A stretch of DNA of 17,510 bases. Source: DATJXG01 sp035500455. Its GTDB lineage: Bacteria > Acidobacteriota > Terriglobia > Terriglobales > Acidobacteriaceae. Below the pieces are notes generated by a model. That model saw only the letters and a list, made by a program, of their open reading frames with translations, was not told the DNA's origin and did no database searches. Each line of letters opens with the position of its first letter. Within the stretch, counting starts at the first letter, position 1. A program made the position numbers and the translations under genes. Location of the stretch: positions 1 through 17,510 of the forward strand of contig DATJXG010000255.1 of assembly GCA_035500455.1 (NCBI GenBank). Direction: 5' to 3'. Shown here piece by piece: positions 7,309-13,859 of this stretch.

Positions 7309-7790
7309 AATCTGCTGACGAAGTTCTAGCCCAGAACCGGATCCCCCAGGACTGGCTGCCTTTGCTGGAGGTGGCCTGCCGCGAAGTGTTTGAGATCATG
7401 ATGGGATGCAAACTGGAATCGCAGGGTGATCTTGCCCGGCCGGAGTTCGAATTCACGGCCATGGTGGGTTTAGCCGGCCAGCTGTGCGGCGTGCTCACCC
7501 TGCGCTGCAGCGCCAAATCGGCCACCCTGATGGCTTCCAAAATGCTTGGCGTCGATCCCACCCAGGCCGACGAGCAGATGTGGGACGCGCTCGGTGAAAT
7601 CTGCAACATGATCGCCGGCAACTTCAAGAACAAGCTGACCGGTATGGGCGATCGATGCATGCTGTCGGTACCCACCGTCATCACTGGCGCCGATTACAGT
7701 TTCCATGCCTTGGCCGATGGCGGTCCCCTGGAAGCGCTGTTTCTCTTCGAAGGAGTTCCAATTTTGGTTTCTCTGGAAATTCACACCTAG
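7305..7790 (+). CDS. cheX: CheX-type chemotaxis phosphatase
   Basis: 161 residues. The CheC/CheX/FliY phosphatase signature (D/S-x3-E-x2-N-x22-P) is complete: D94, E98 and N101 in WDALGEICNMIAGNF, and P123 exactly 22 residues after the Asn. CheX proteins dephosphorylate CheY-P. With an ATGA overlap with cheY, it is most likely that CheY's own phosphatase. A single motif copy argues for CheX rather than CheC, which has two. Expression would come from the sigma-28 promoter before cheY. The start ATG is fixed by the overlap; longer in-frame extensions run through the cheY coding sequence. Confidence 0.9.
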   Translation: MKSADEVLAQNRIPQDWLPLLEVACREVFEIMMGCKLESQGDLARPEFEFTAMVGLAGQLCGVLTLRCSAKSATLMASKMLGVDPTQADEQMWDALGEICNMIAGNFKNKLTGMGDRCMLSVPTVITGADYSFHALADGGPLEALFLFEGVPILVSLEIHT

Positions 7791-7809
7791 GCGCCGGGGG
7801 GGGAGTTTT

Positions 7810-7908
7810 GATTGTTGATTTTTGATTGCTGATTCCTGATTTGCCAAACGGAAGCTCTCCGCTGAAAAGATTTCAATCAGCAATCGAAAATCAGCAATCA
7901 ACAATCTC
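7810..7908 (+). repeat. Period-7 iterated palindrome C (cheX-flgF spacer)
   Basis: The left arm is five heptads in register from 7810: GATTGTT, GATTTTT, GATTGCT, GATTCCT, GATTTGC. The right arm is five heptads from 7874: CAATCAG, CAATCGA, AAATCAG, CAATCAA, CAATCTC. GATTGCTGATT (7824-7834) is the exact inverse of AATCAGCAATC (7875-7885), and the arms pair over about 19 bp with one mismatch. The right arm carries one extra heptad. The element is AT-rich in a GC-rich region. It has the same architecture as A and B with a different unit. Confidence 0.85.
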
Positions 7909-8080
7909 CCTTCGGCATCCATTGCCCAACGCCGCGCGCGCTCGGCAAGCTCTTCCCGCGTCCCTGTTATTTGAGTACTTGAGACTCCTGCCAACCGCAT
8001 TCCTGGCAGCCACTTGAGCCTTCTGCGCTTGCAACCCCGTGATGGCTCCCTTCGTGCAAGTAGGCCGAAGGGGATCAGAC
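7909..8080 (+). other. Spacer upstream of flgF
   Basis: 172 bp between element C and the flgF start. It holds a small inverted repeat TGCCA/TGGCA around 7989-8008 and, at its end, the flgF ribosome site AAGGGGA (8068-8074). No sigma-28 or sigma-54 type promoter is apparent. Confidence 0.4.
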
Positions 8081-8818
8081 TTGAACAGTGGATACTACGC
8101 CGCCTGCGCCGGCCTGCGCGTGCAGACGCAAGCTCTGGACTTGCTGGCCAACAACCTGGCCAACCTCAACACCAACGGCTATCTCGGGCAACAACCCACT
8201 TTCCGCTCGTTAGTGGCGGTCAAGTATGGCGTCGCAGCATCTCCTCTCACCGCGGCTATCAATGACTTCAACGTGCTGGGGAGCACGCGCCTCGATTTGA
8301 GCGATGGCAATCTTCAGCCCACCGGCAATGCGCTCGACCTGGCGATCGAGGGCGACGGCTTCTTCGTGGTGAAGAGCGAGAACGGGAACCTGTACACCCG
8401 CAATGGAAGCTTCAAAGAATCGCCCCGCGGACAATTGATCACTGCGGACGGAGATGCCGTTCTGGACGAGCAGAACCGCCCGATCATCTTGCCCAGTGGA
8501 GAAGTTTCCATCAGCGCCGACGGCACCATTTCCGTGCAAGGTGCGGTAGTGGCAAAGCTGCGGATAGTCCAGTTCAAACCCGACGCCGCTCCCACGCCCC
8601 AGGGTTCTTCCTATTACGACGTGCCCGACAACGGCGTGCGTCCCGCAGCCACGGCCTCCGTCCGCCAAGGCGCGGTCGAGGCATCCAACGTTAATCCAAT
8701 GATGGCTGTGGTGAACCTGATCGCCGTGCAGCGCTATGCCGACATGCTGCAACGGGCGCTGTCGGCCTATTACAGCGATTTCAACCGCGTGGCGGCGGAA
8801 GATCTGCCGAAGGTGTGA
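8081..8818 (+). CDS. flgF: Flagellar proximal-rod protein FlgF
   Basis: 245 residues from a TTG start. This start gives the family's typical N-terminus (M)NSGYYAACAGLRVQTQ and lies 6 bases after AAGGGGA; the upstream GTG/ATG at 8039/8042 has neither. The rod/hook N-terminal motif is ALDLLANNLANLNTNGYLGQ, the middle domain has LDLAIEGDGFFVV and NLYTRNGSF, and the C-terminal helix has EASNVNPMMAVVNLIAVQRY. The termini form the coiled-coil domain shared by rod, hook and junction proteins. FlgF stacks below FlgG in the rod and is exported by the FlhA/FlhB gate. Its position just before flgG supports FlgF over other rod paralogues. Confidence 0.92.
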   Translation: MNSGYYAACAGLRVQTQALDLLANNLANLNTNGYLGQQPTFRSLVAVKYGVAASPLTAAINDFNVLGSTRLDLSDGNLQPTGNALDLAIEGDGFFVVKSENGNLYTRNGSFKESPRGQLITADGDAVLDEQNRPIILPSGEVSISADGTISVQGAVVAKLRIVQFKPDAAPTPQGSSYYDVPDNGVRPAATASVRQGAVEASNVNPMMAVVNLIAVQRYADMLQRALSAYYSDFNRVAAEDLPKV

Positions 8819-8823
8819 GTTTC

Positions 8824-8950
8824 GGGCTTTAGCTGCTCGCTTCTGGTGCTCCCACGAGCAGGAGAATCGCCGTGGGGCTCCGAAAGAAGCAGCAAGTCGC
8901 CGGTCAGAGCCAGAAGCCAGAAGCCAGCAGCTAACAGCCAGGAGCCAACC
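8824..8950 (+). repeat. Period-7 iterated palindrome D (flgF-flgG spacer)
   Basis: The right arm is six heptads in register from 8908: AGCCAGA, AGCCAGA, AGCCAGC, AGCTAAC, AGCCAGG, AGCCAAC, ending one base before the flgG ATG. The left arm (GGGCTTT, AGCTGCT, CGCTTCT, GGTGCTC from 8824) is inverted: TTAGCTGCT (8829-8837) matches AGCAGCTAA (8926-8934), and GCTTCTGG (8839-8846) matches CCAGAAGC (8910-8917). The flgG ribosome site AGGAG (8940-8944) is formed by two adjacent heptads, so folding of this element could hide it. Confidence 0.82.
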
Positions 8951-9742
8951 ATGCTTCGAGCCCTCTATACCGCCGCCAGTGGCATGATGGCACAGCAGAT
9001 GAACCTGGAGAACATCGCCAATAACCTGGCCAACTCCAGCACCGCCGGATTCCGGCGCCGGCGGCTGCAATTCCAGGACCTGATCTATCAGAACCTGATC
9101 ATGCCCGGCGCCGCCGCTACCCAACAGACCACCATCGTCGCCGGCTTGCAGATCGGTTTGGGCACGCGCCCCGCGGCCTCGGAGATCGTGCAACTGCAGG
9201 GCGACTTCGCCGCCACCGGCAATCCCCTCGACCTGACCATTCAAGGCCAGGGGTTTTTTCAAGTAACCCTGCCTACCGGCGATATCGCCTATACCCGCAG
9301 CGGCGCATTTCATCTGGACGCGCAGGGCAACGTCGTCACTGCCGACGGCAACCCTATCGAGCCTGCCCTGACCATTCCCACCGGAGCCACCTCGATTACG
9401 GTCGGCTCCGACGGCACGGTGAGCGTCACCCAGGCCGGACAGACGGCGGCGGCGCAGGTCGGCGTGATCCAGCTTGCTCTATTTTCCAATCCCGGCGGGC
9501 TGAACAGCATTGGCAACAATCTGTTTCTCGCCACTACCGCATCCGGCGATCCCGTGGTTGGAACCGCCGGAGGCAGCGAAGGCCTGGGCAGCATCGAGCA
9601 GGGCTATCTCGAGCAGTCCAACGTCGATGTGGTAGGCGAATTCGTGAACATGATCGTCGCCCAGCGTTCCTACGAGGCGAATTCGCGCGTAGTGCAGGCC
9701 GCCGACGAGATGTTCCAGCAGATTAACAACCTCGGACGATGA
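8951..9742 (+). CDS. flgG: Flagellar distal-rod protein FlgG
   Basis: 263 residues, typical for FlgG. The N-terminus MLRALYTAASGMMAQQMNLE and NIANNLANSSTAGFRRRR are near-canonical. It has the FlgG-specific stretch after this (FQDLIYQNLIMPGAAATQQT), which in Salmonella contributes to rod stiffness. The middle domain shows PLDLTIQGQGFFQV and IAYTRSGAFHLDAQGN, and the C-terminus EQSNVDVVGEFVNMIVAQRS followed by the terminal helix. The start is the ATG 6 bases after AGGAG; an open frame extending upstream from there is repeat sequence, not protein. The gene is followed after 9 bp by the first possible flgA start. Confidence 0.96.
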   Translation: MLRALYTAASGMMAQQMNLENIANNLANSSTAGFRRRRLQFQDLIYQNLIMPGAAATQQTTIVAGLQIGLGTRPAASEIVQLQGDFAATGNPLDLTIQGQGFFQVTLPTGDIAYTRSGAFHLDAQGNVVTADGNPIEPALTIPTGATSITVGSDGTVSVTQAGQTAAAQVGVIQLALFSNPGGLNSIGNNLFLATTASGDPVVGTAGGSEGLGSIEQGYLEQSNVDVVGEFVNMIVAQRSYEANSRVVQAADEMFQQINNLGR

Positions 9743-9751
9743 GGAGGAGCC

Positions 9752-10852
9752 GTGAAAGCTTTGCCCGTTGATGCAACCGACACCCGCCGTGCGCCGCTTG
9801 TTATTCCACGCTGCCGCGCCGCCAGCCATTCGGCCACTGGTCTTTACGGTTTCCTCGGAACCAAACCAATGACGACGGCCCCCCCGCCGATGTCATCCCG
9901 AGCAAAGCGAGGGATCTGGGTTCTTGCTGACGCGGAGGAGTGTGCCACGGAAGGCAGAAACCTGCGTCTCTTGTTTCGCTCGCGCAATGCCCGGAGCCAA
10001 ACCAAGAACAAACCGCGCCTTCGCAGCCTTGCTGGATCGCTACTGCTCGTGTCGTTTGCGCTGCCGTCACTCTGCCAAAGCAATCAGCCCAGCCTCCCCA
10101 TCGCGTTGCGGGAATCTGTGCAAATCGACTCCGCGACTGTGCGCCTCTCCGACCTGCTGCCTCCCGATGTTCCCAACGCGATACGTCAGAAAGCGGCCGC
10201 CATCAACCTGGGACGCGCGCCGCAGATAGGCAGCGTACGAACCCTGAGCCGGGAAGAAATCACGCAACGGATCGGGTCCGATCCCGCCCTGCGATTGATT
10301 TACGTTCCTGCGCAAATCACGATCCGCCGCGACGGCTGGCCGATCTCGCCGGAATCAATCCGCTCCGCGATCGCGAGGTACTTCCAGGCGCAAGGATGGA
10401 AGGCTGCCGCTCCGGGCCCTGAGGGACTTCGGTGGGACGCGGGATTCACCTCCCTCAAACCCAGCGCTGCGCTTGAAGTCACGGCGGTCAGCTGGAACCG
10501 GTCAGGAAACGACCTCGAGTTCCGTCTTCGCTGCGTCGAGCGCAACGCGTGTTCGTCCCTTCTGGTGCGTGTGGTGGCTCCGCCCGGATTCAGCGGCGAC
10601 TCCCGCTTGGATTCTGTCGTCCACAACCCGGCCACCGCCCCAGGACTGCCTCGCAACCGTCCCGTGCTGGTCAAAGCCGGCGAAGCCGCCATCCTGAGCA
10701 CACAATCAGGCGGCATCAGCATTTCGCTTCAGGTGATCGCGCTGCAGCGCGGCGCTCTCGGGCAGATTGTGCGCGCCCGCGATCCCTCAAGCAAGCGCAT
10801 CTTTGAAGCCCGCGTAGTTGGGGTGGAGACGCTGGCGCCAATTGTGGAATAA
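9752..10852 (+). CDS. flgA: P-ring assembly chaperone FlgA, with uncertain N-terminus
   Basis: The C-terminal SAF domain (about residues 295-365: RPVLVKAGEAAILSTQSGGI, LGQIVRARDPSSKRIFEARV) identifies FlgA, the periplasmic chaperone for FlgI. A signal peptide (about residues 74-108, core LAGSLLLVSFALPSLC) precedes the mature part. The span given starts at GTG 9752, which has AGGAGG 4 bases upstream and lies 9 bp after flgG. That start puts about 85 residues before the hydrophobic segment, and they include translated REP-like repeat (MSSRAKRGIW). A TTG at 9971 would place the signal peptide correctly and give 293 residues, but has no good ribosome site. The functional start is unresolved; I favour 9971 for the exported protein. 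flgH follows after 51 bp. Confidence 0.8.
   Translation: MKALPVDATDTRRAPLVIPRCRAASHSATGLYGFLGTKPMTTAPPPMSSRAKRGIWVLADAEECATEGRNLRLLFRSRNARSQTKNKPRLRSLAGSLLLVSFALPSLCQSNQPSLPIALRESVQIDSATVRLSDLLPPDVPNAIRQKAAAINLGRAPQIGSVRTLSREEITQRIGSDPALRLIYVPAQITIRRDGWPISPESIRSAIARYFQAQGWKAAAPGPEGLRWDAGFTSLKPSAALEVTAVSWNRSGNDLEFRLRCVERNACSSLLVRVVAPPGFSGDSRLDSVVHNPATAPGLPRNRPVLVKAGEAAILSTQSGGISISLQVIALQRGALGQIVRARDPSSKRIFEARVVGVETLAPIVE
9891..9920 (+). repeat. REP-like dispersed repeat inside the 5' part of flgA
   Basis: TGTCATCCCGAGCAAAGCGA followed by GGGATCTGGG resembles a dispersed repeat common in several bacterial phyla (GTCATCCTGAGCGAAGCGAAGGATCT type). Its core is an imperfect palindrome, TCCC..GC-AAA-GC..GGGA. 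Spurious protein annotations with its translation are common. Here it lies in frame between flgG and the FlgA signal peptide. Identification is from memory of the motif. Confidence 0.7.
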
Positions 10853-10903
10853 AGCAGGGCTCGTGGTTCTGCGATCACCAAATGTTCACCGGGAGTGAAT
10901 CCG

Positions 10904-11593
10904 ATGTTAAGTAAAGAACTCGCAGTCCTCTTTCTGCTTTTCATCCTTTCCTTGTCTATTAACGCCAGCCAAAAGAAAATCCAGCGCGAGTCCCTCGATA
11001 ACTACGTCCGGCGCATGTCGCAGCAGGCTCCGGATCTCACTCCCTCCTCCGCTGGCAGCATCTGGACCGACAACGGCCGCTTCGTCGGCGTGGCCCGTGA
11101 TGACAAGGCGGCTCGCGTCGGCGACGTGATCTCTATCATCGTGGCCCAGGACGTCACCGCGCAGAGCGCCGGCAACGTCAGCACCACTCGCGCTTACAGC
11201 GCCAACTCCGGCATTACCGCATTGCCCGGCCAACTCAAGACCACGGGAGTGGCCAATCTGTTTTCTCCCACCTCCGCGGAATCTCTCTCCGGAAAATCGC
11301 AGGCGGCCACCACCTCCACCCTCCGAACTCAACTGGCAGGACGGGTCGTGGCAGTGCTGCCCAGCGGCATGCTGGTAGTGGAAGCCGAACGCGTTATGAC
11401 CATGAACGACGAACAGCAAAGCGTGCTGCTGCGAGGGCTGGTACGTCCCAGCGATCTTTCTCCCGGCAACACCGTGCCCTCCAACTTAATTGGCAACCTG
11501 GAATTTGAACTGAAAGGCAAAGGCGTCCTCAGCGACGGTACCCGCCGGCCGAACCTGGCGATCCGCCTGATCATGAAGCTGCTGAACTTCTGA
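10904..11593 (+). CDS. flgH: Flagellar L-ring protein FlgH, apparently non-lipidated
   Basis: 229 residues. The mature part matches FlgH: SAGSIWTDNGRFVGVARDDK, ARVGDVISIIVAQDVTAQSA, a Ser/Thr-rich middle, then LAGRVVAVLPSGMLVVEAER and a C-terminal GLVRPSDLSPGNTV. FlgH forms the outer-membrane L ring around the rod. In Salmonella and most diderms it is a lipoprotein. Here the signal segment (LAVLFLLFILSLSINASQKK) has no cysteine at all, and instead a type I cleavage site after INA is likely. The ATG at 10904 lies 8 bases after GGGAG; a GTG at 10895 is possible but overlaps that site. flgI follows after 36 bp in what appears to be one operon with flgA. Confidence 0.93.
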   Translation: MLSKELAVLFLLFILSLSINASQKKIQRESLDNYVRRMSQQAPDLTPSSAGSIWTDNGRFVGVARDDKAARVGDVISIIVAQDVTAQSAGNVSTTRAYSANSGITALPGQLKTTGVANLFSPTSAESLSGKSQAATTSTLRTQLAGRVVAVLPSGMLVVEAERVMTMNDEQQSVLLRGLVRPSDLSPGNTVPSNLIGNLEFELKGKGVLSDGTRRPNLAIRLIMKLLNF

Positions 11594-11629
11594 ACCCGAA
11601 CTGCCGAGGAAAAGAGAAAGGATCTTGAG

Positions 11630-12742
11630 GTGAAGAAAATTGCTGGACTGCTGATCCTGATGTTTTGCCTGCCGCGCCCGGTATTTGCCGTCGAGGAGGT
11701 AGTGCAGAAGTTTCTCATCCGCGACATCACCTCGGTCGAGGGCGTGCGCCAAAATCCCATCCTGGGTTACGGCATGGTGGTTGGACTGCGGGGCACCGGC
11801 GACCGCCAGCAGACCATTTTCAGCACCCAGACGCTGGCCAACATCCTGCAGCGCATGGGTGTGCAGGTTCCAGCCACCACCATGAAAGTGAATAACGTTG
11901 CCGCCGTCTTCGTCACTGCTGATCTGCCGCCGTTCGCCCGCCCGGGCATGAGCCTGGACGTGACCGTCTCTTCCATTGGCGATGCCAAGAGCCTGGAAGG
12001 CGGCTTGTTGTTGCTGACGCCCCTCTACGGCGCCGACGGCCGCATCTATGCCGAGGCCCAGGGCGCCCTCACCCTCGGCGGCTACAGCGCCGGAGGCGGA
12101 GGCAACAGCAAGCTGCTGAACCACCCTACGGTGGGCCGCATTCCCGGCGGTGGACTGGTGGAACGCGATACTGCCCTCGACCTGCGCCAGTTCCACACCC
12201 TGTCGTTGTTGCTGAGTGATCCCAGCTTCACTACCGCCGAAGATGTGGCCGCAACCATCAACAAGGAATTCGGCAAGCCGGTAGCCAGCGACATCGACGG
12301 GCGCCGCGTTGACCTCAATGCCGCTGCCGCCGGCGAGCCCAGCCTGCCAGCGCTGCTGGCGAGAGTGGAGAACCTCAGCGTGCAAGTCCACCGCCGTGCC
12401 CGCGTGGTGGTGAATGAGCGCACCGGCACCGTAGTGATGGGCAAAGATGTTCGCCTGGGAGCCGTGTCTATCCTGCATGGAAGTTTTTCCATCGAGGTGA
12501 CTACGCAACTGACCGTTTCCCAGCCAAACACGCTGGGACAGGGGCAAACCGAGGTTGTCCCGCAGACGAACGTCTCCGCCGAAGAAGCGGCGGCGCGGAA
12601 GATTGAACTCACGGAAGGCGCAAGCGTCGAGCAGTTGGTCAACGGCCTGCAGAAGATTGGAGCGACCGCCCGCGATGTGATTGCGATCCTGCAGGCAATC
12701 AAAGCTGCAGGCGCCTTGGAAGCGGACCTGGAGGTCATTTAG
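11630..12742 (+). CDS. flgI: Flagellar P-ring protein FlgI
   Basis: 370 residues, the family norm. A signal peptide (LLILMFCLPRPVFA, cut after VFA) precedes the canonical RDITSVEGVRQNPILGYGMV and GLRGTGDRQQTIFSTQTLAN. Further hallmarks are MKVNNVAAVFVTADLPPFAR, VSSIGDAKSLEGGLLLLTPL, NERTGTVVMGKDVRLG and the C-terminal VEQLVNGLQKIGATARDVIA with the ending GALEADLEVI. FlgI assembles the P ring in the peptidoglycan layer with help from FlgA. It starts at GTG, 7 bases after AAAGGA. It is one of the surest calls in the window and, with FlgH, shows a diderm envelope. Confidence 0.97.
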   Translation: MKKIAGLLILMFCLPRPVFAVEEVVQKFLIRDITSVEGVRQNPILGYGMVVGLRGTGDRQQTIFSTQTLANILQRMGVQVPATTMKVNNVAAVFVTADLPPFARPGMSLDVTVSSIGDAKSLEGGLLLLTPLYGADGRIYAEAQGALTLGGYSAGGGGNSKLLNHPTVGRIPGGGLVERDTALDLRQFHTLSLLLSDPSFTTAEDVAATINKEFGKPVASDIDGRRVDLNAAAAGEPSLPALLARVENLSVQVHRRARVVVNERTGTVVMGKDVRLGAVSILHGSFSIEVTTQLTVSQPNTLGQGQTEVVPQTNVSAEEAAARKIELTEGASVEQLVNGLQKIGATARDVIAILQAIKAAGALEADLEVI

Positions 12743-12769
12743 AAAGATTCCGAACCGGTGACGCGAAAG

Positions 12770-12803
12770 ACTGGAAACCGGGAACTGAGAACTGGCAACT
12801 GGT
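12770..12803 (+). repeat. Period-7 tandem repeat E (flgI-flgJ spacer)
   Basis: GAACTGA (12782), GAACTGG (12789) and CAACTGG (12796) are three consecutive heptads, preceded by the looser ACTGGAAACCGG. No convincing inverted arm was found, so this is the simplest of the five period-7 elements. The rest of the spacer to 12858 shows nothing recognisable. Confidence 0.65.
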
Positions 12804-12858
12804 TTTCACCAAGAAAAGCCAGCGAACACGAACGCGGATCGCAACACCGAGATTGCCC

Positions 12859-13167
12859 ATGAATTTGAGTTCCATTGCAGTCCATAAAGCTTCGCCGGCA
12901 AAGCCGCCCGCCAACGCGAGGCTGGTGCAAGCTGCGCATCAGTTTGAAGCTTTGCTGTTGGAATCTCTAATTACTGCGATGGAGAAGGGCTTTGCCCTTC
13001 CGGGAGAGGCATCGCCGCTCGGCACGCAAGGATATGGCCAATTAGGCGCCCAGGCCCTGGCTTCCGGGCTGAGCGCGGCCGGTGGAATTGGGATTTCCAC
13101 CTTCGTAATTCATAACCTGATGAAAACAAACCCCATTTCGCGCGCCCCAGAGGCGGAGAAGAGCTAA
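12859..13167 (+). CDS. flgJ: FlgJ-type rod-binding protein (no muramidase domain)
   Basis: 102 residues. The FlgJ N-terminal rod-binding domain covers most of it: LVQAAHQFEALLLESLITAM, then GYGQLGAQALASGLSAAGGI. FlgJ N-domains act as the rod cap or scaffold in the periplasm. The C-terminal peptidoglycan hydrolase domain of enterobacterial FlgJ is missing, which is common outside the gamma and beta Proteobacteria; a separate hydrolase would be needed. The ATG was chosen over an in-frame TTG at 12853; neither has a strong ribosome site. Its stop codon is embedded in the -35 box of the next sigma-28 promoter. Confidence 0.88.
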   Translation: MNLSSIAVHKASPAKPPANARLVQAAHQFEALLLESLITAMEKGFALPGEASPLGTQGYGQLGAQALASGLSAAGGIGISTFVIHNLMKTNPISRAPEAEKS

Positions 13168-13191
13168 AGATTTGGCCAAATGAGCCGATAA
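13165..13191 (+). promoter_or_regulatory. Sigma-28 promoter P1 for flgM-flgN-flgK-flgL
   Basis: TAAAGATT (13165-13172), 11 bases, then GCCGATAA (13184-13191). The -10 box is identical to the sigma-28 consensus. The TAA of the -35 box is also the flgJ stop codon. Transcription would start near 13198, about 120 bases before flgM. Confidence 0.92.
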
Positions 13192-13247
13192 TTAGGGGAA
13201 GACGCGAATATAGCCAGGATGGCACTAAGGCCTTTTGGGGTGGTGAT

Positions 13248-13274
13248 TAAAGAATTTTAATGGTTTGCCGATAG
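13248..13274 (+). promoter_or_regulatory. Sigma-28 promoter P2 for flgM-flgN-flgK-flgL
   Basis: TAAAGAAT (13248-13255), 11 bases, then GCCGATAG (13267-13274). It lies 83 bp downstream of P1 with identical spacing. The transcript would start near 13281, giving a short leader of about 36 bases to flgM. Confidence 0.9.
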
Positions 13275-13316
13275 CTGAATTGCAAGCCGACAGGTTCGCG
13301 GTAAGGAGAATTGGCC

Positions 13317-13616
13317 ATGAGGATCAACCTAAACTCGAAAACCCAGGACACCGCCGATGTGGGCCAGGCCGCAGCGACCGGCTCGCGTGTTGCGGGCAAT
13401 TCGAACGGCGCGCTGCTGCCCGCGGATACGGCAGTTCTTTCTCCGGAGCAGGCGCGGGTGCAGTCTCTGGCGGCGGAAGTGAATAGTCTGCCCGACGTGC
13501 GCCAGGAAAAAGTTGCCGCTCTGGGATTAGCAATTCAGCAGGGAAATTACGAGGTCTCCCCGGAGCAGACGGCGGAAGCGCTGCTGGGGCAGATGGAAAT
13601 CCGCTTCGCCGCTTAA
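13317..13616 (+). CDS. flgM: Anti-sigma-28 factor FlgM
   Basis: 99 residues. The C-terminal half is the sigma-28 binding region of the FlgM family: VQSLAAEVNSLPDVRQEKVA, then ALGLAIQQGNYEVSPEQTAE and ALLGQM. The N-terminal half is polar and probably disordered, as in known FlgM. FlgM holds FliA inactive until it is secreted through the completed hook-basal body, then late genes turn on. The ATG lies 8 bases after a strong AAGGAG. Two tandem sigma-28 promoters precede it, so FliA drives its own inhibitor. fliA itself is about 10 kb upstream in the same cluster. Confidence 0.92.
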   Translation: MRINLNSKTQDTADVGQAAATGSRVAGNSNGALLPADTAVLSPEQARVQSLAAEVNSLPDVRQEKVAALGLAIQQGNYEVSPEQTAEALLGQMEIRFAA

Positions 13617-13655
13617 TGCGGGCGGAACCAATGCTGGACGACAAGGAATCGCACG

Positions 13656-13859
13656 ATGGCAGACCTGTTTCCAGAACGGTTGGAGCCGACCACGGGCGTG
13701 AGCCCGCTGGAGCGGCAGCAGGCCTATCGCGACACCCAGCAGCAGCGTCGGCGGCAGCAACCCACGCCCCCGCGTCCCGCCGAACCGCAGGAGGAGGCAG
13801 AAACCGGGTCCGGTGAGGCCGCAGACGAAACTCCTCATCAGTTGGACCGCTTGGCCTGA
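13656..13859 (+). CDS. Small Gln/Pro/Glu-rich protein between flgM and flgN
   Basis: 67 residues, not recognised. The start ATG lies 8 bases after AAGGA, and the gene sits 39 bp after flgM in the same direction. The sequence begins MADLFPERLEPTTGVSPLER, continues with a Gln/Arg- then Pro/Glu-rich central stretch that is surely disordered, and ends in TPHQLDRLA. It has no signal peptide, membrane segment or cysteines. Its position inside the sigma-28 operon suggests a late-assembly accessory role, but that is inference. It could also be a chance frame; the ribosome site and conserved-looking termini argue against this. Confidence 0.6.
   Translation: MADLFPERLEPTTGVSPLERQQAYRDTQQQRRRQQPTPPRPAEPQEEAETGSGEAADETPHQLDRLA

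Noticed and set aside
7470..8000. Minus-strand frame covering cheX and the flgF spacer
   Set aside because: Part is antisense to cheX and part is translated heptad repeat; no real domain.
8846..8950. Upstream in-frame extension of flgG
   Set aside because: The extension is repeat element D; the ATG at 8951 has AGGAG at proper spacing and gives the standard FlgG N-terminus.
13220..13236. Possible sigma-54 promoter (TGGCAC)
   Set aside because: The -24 half is present, but the -12 position reads CCTTT instead of TTGCW.
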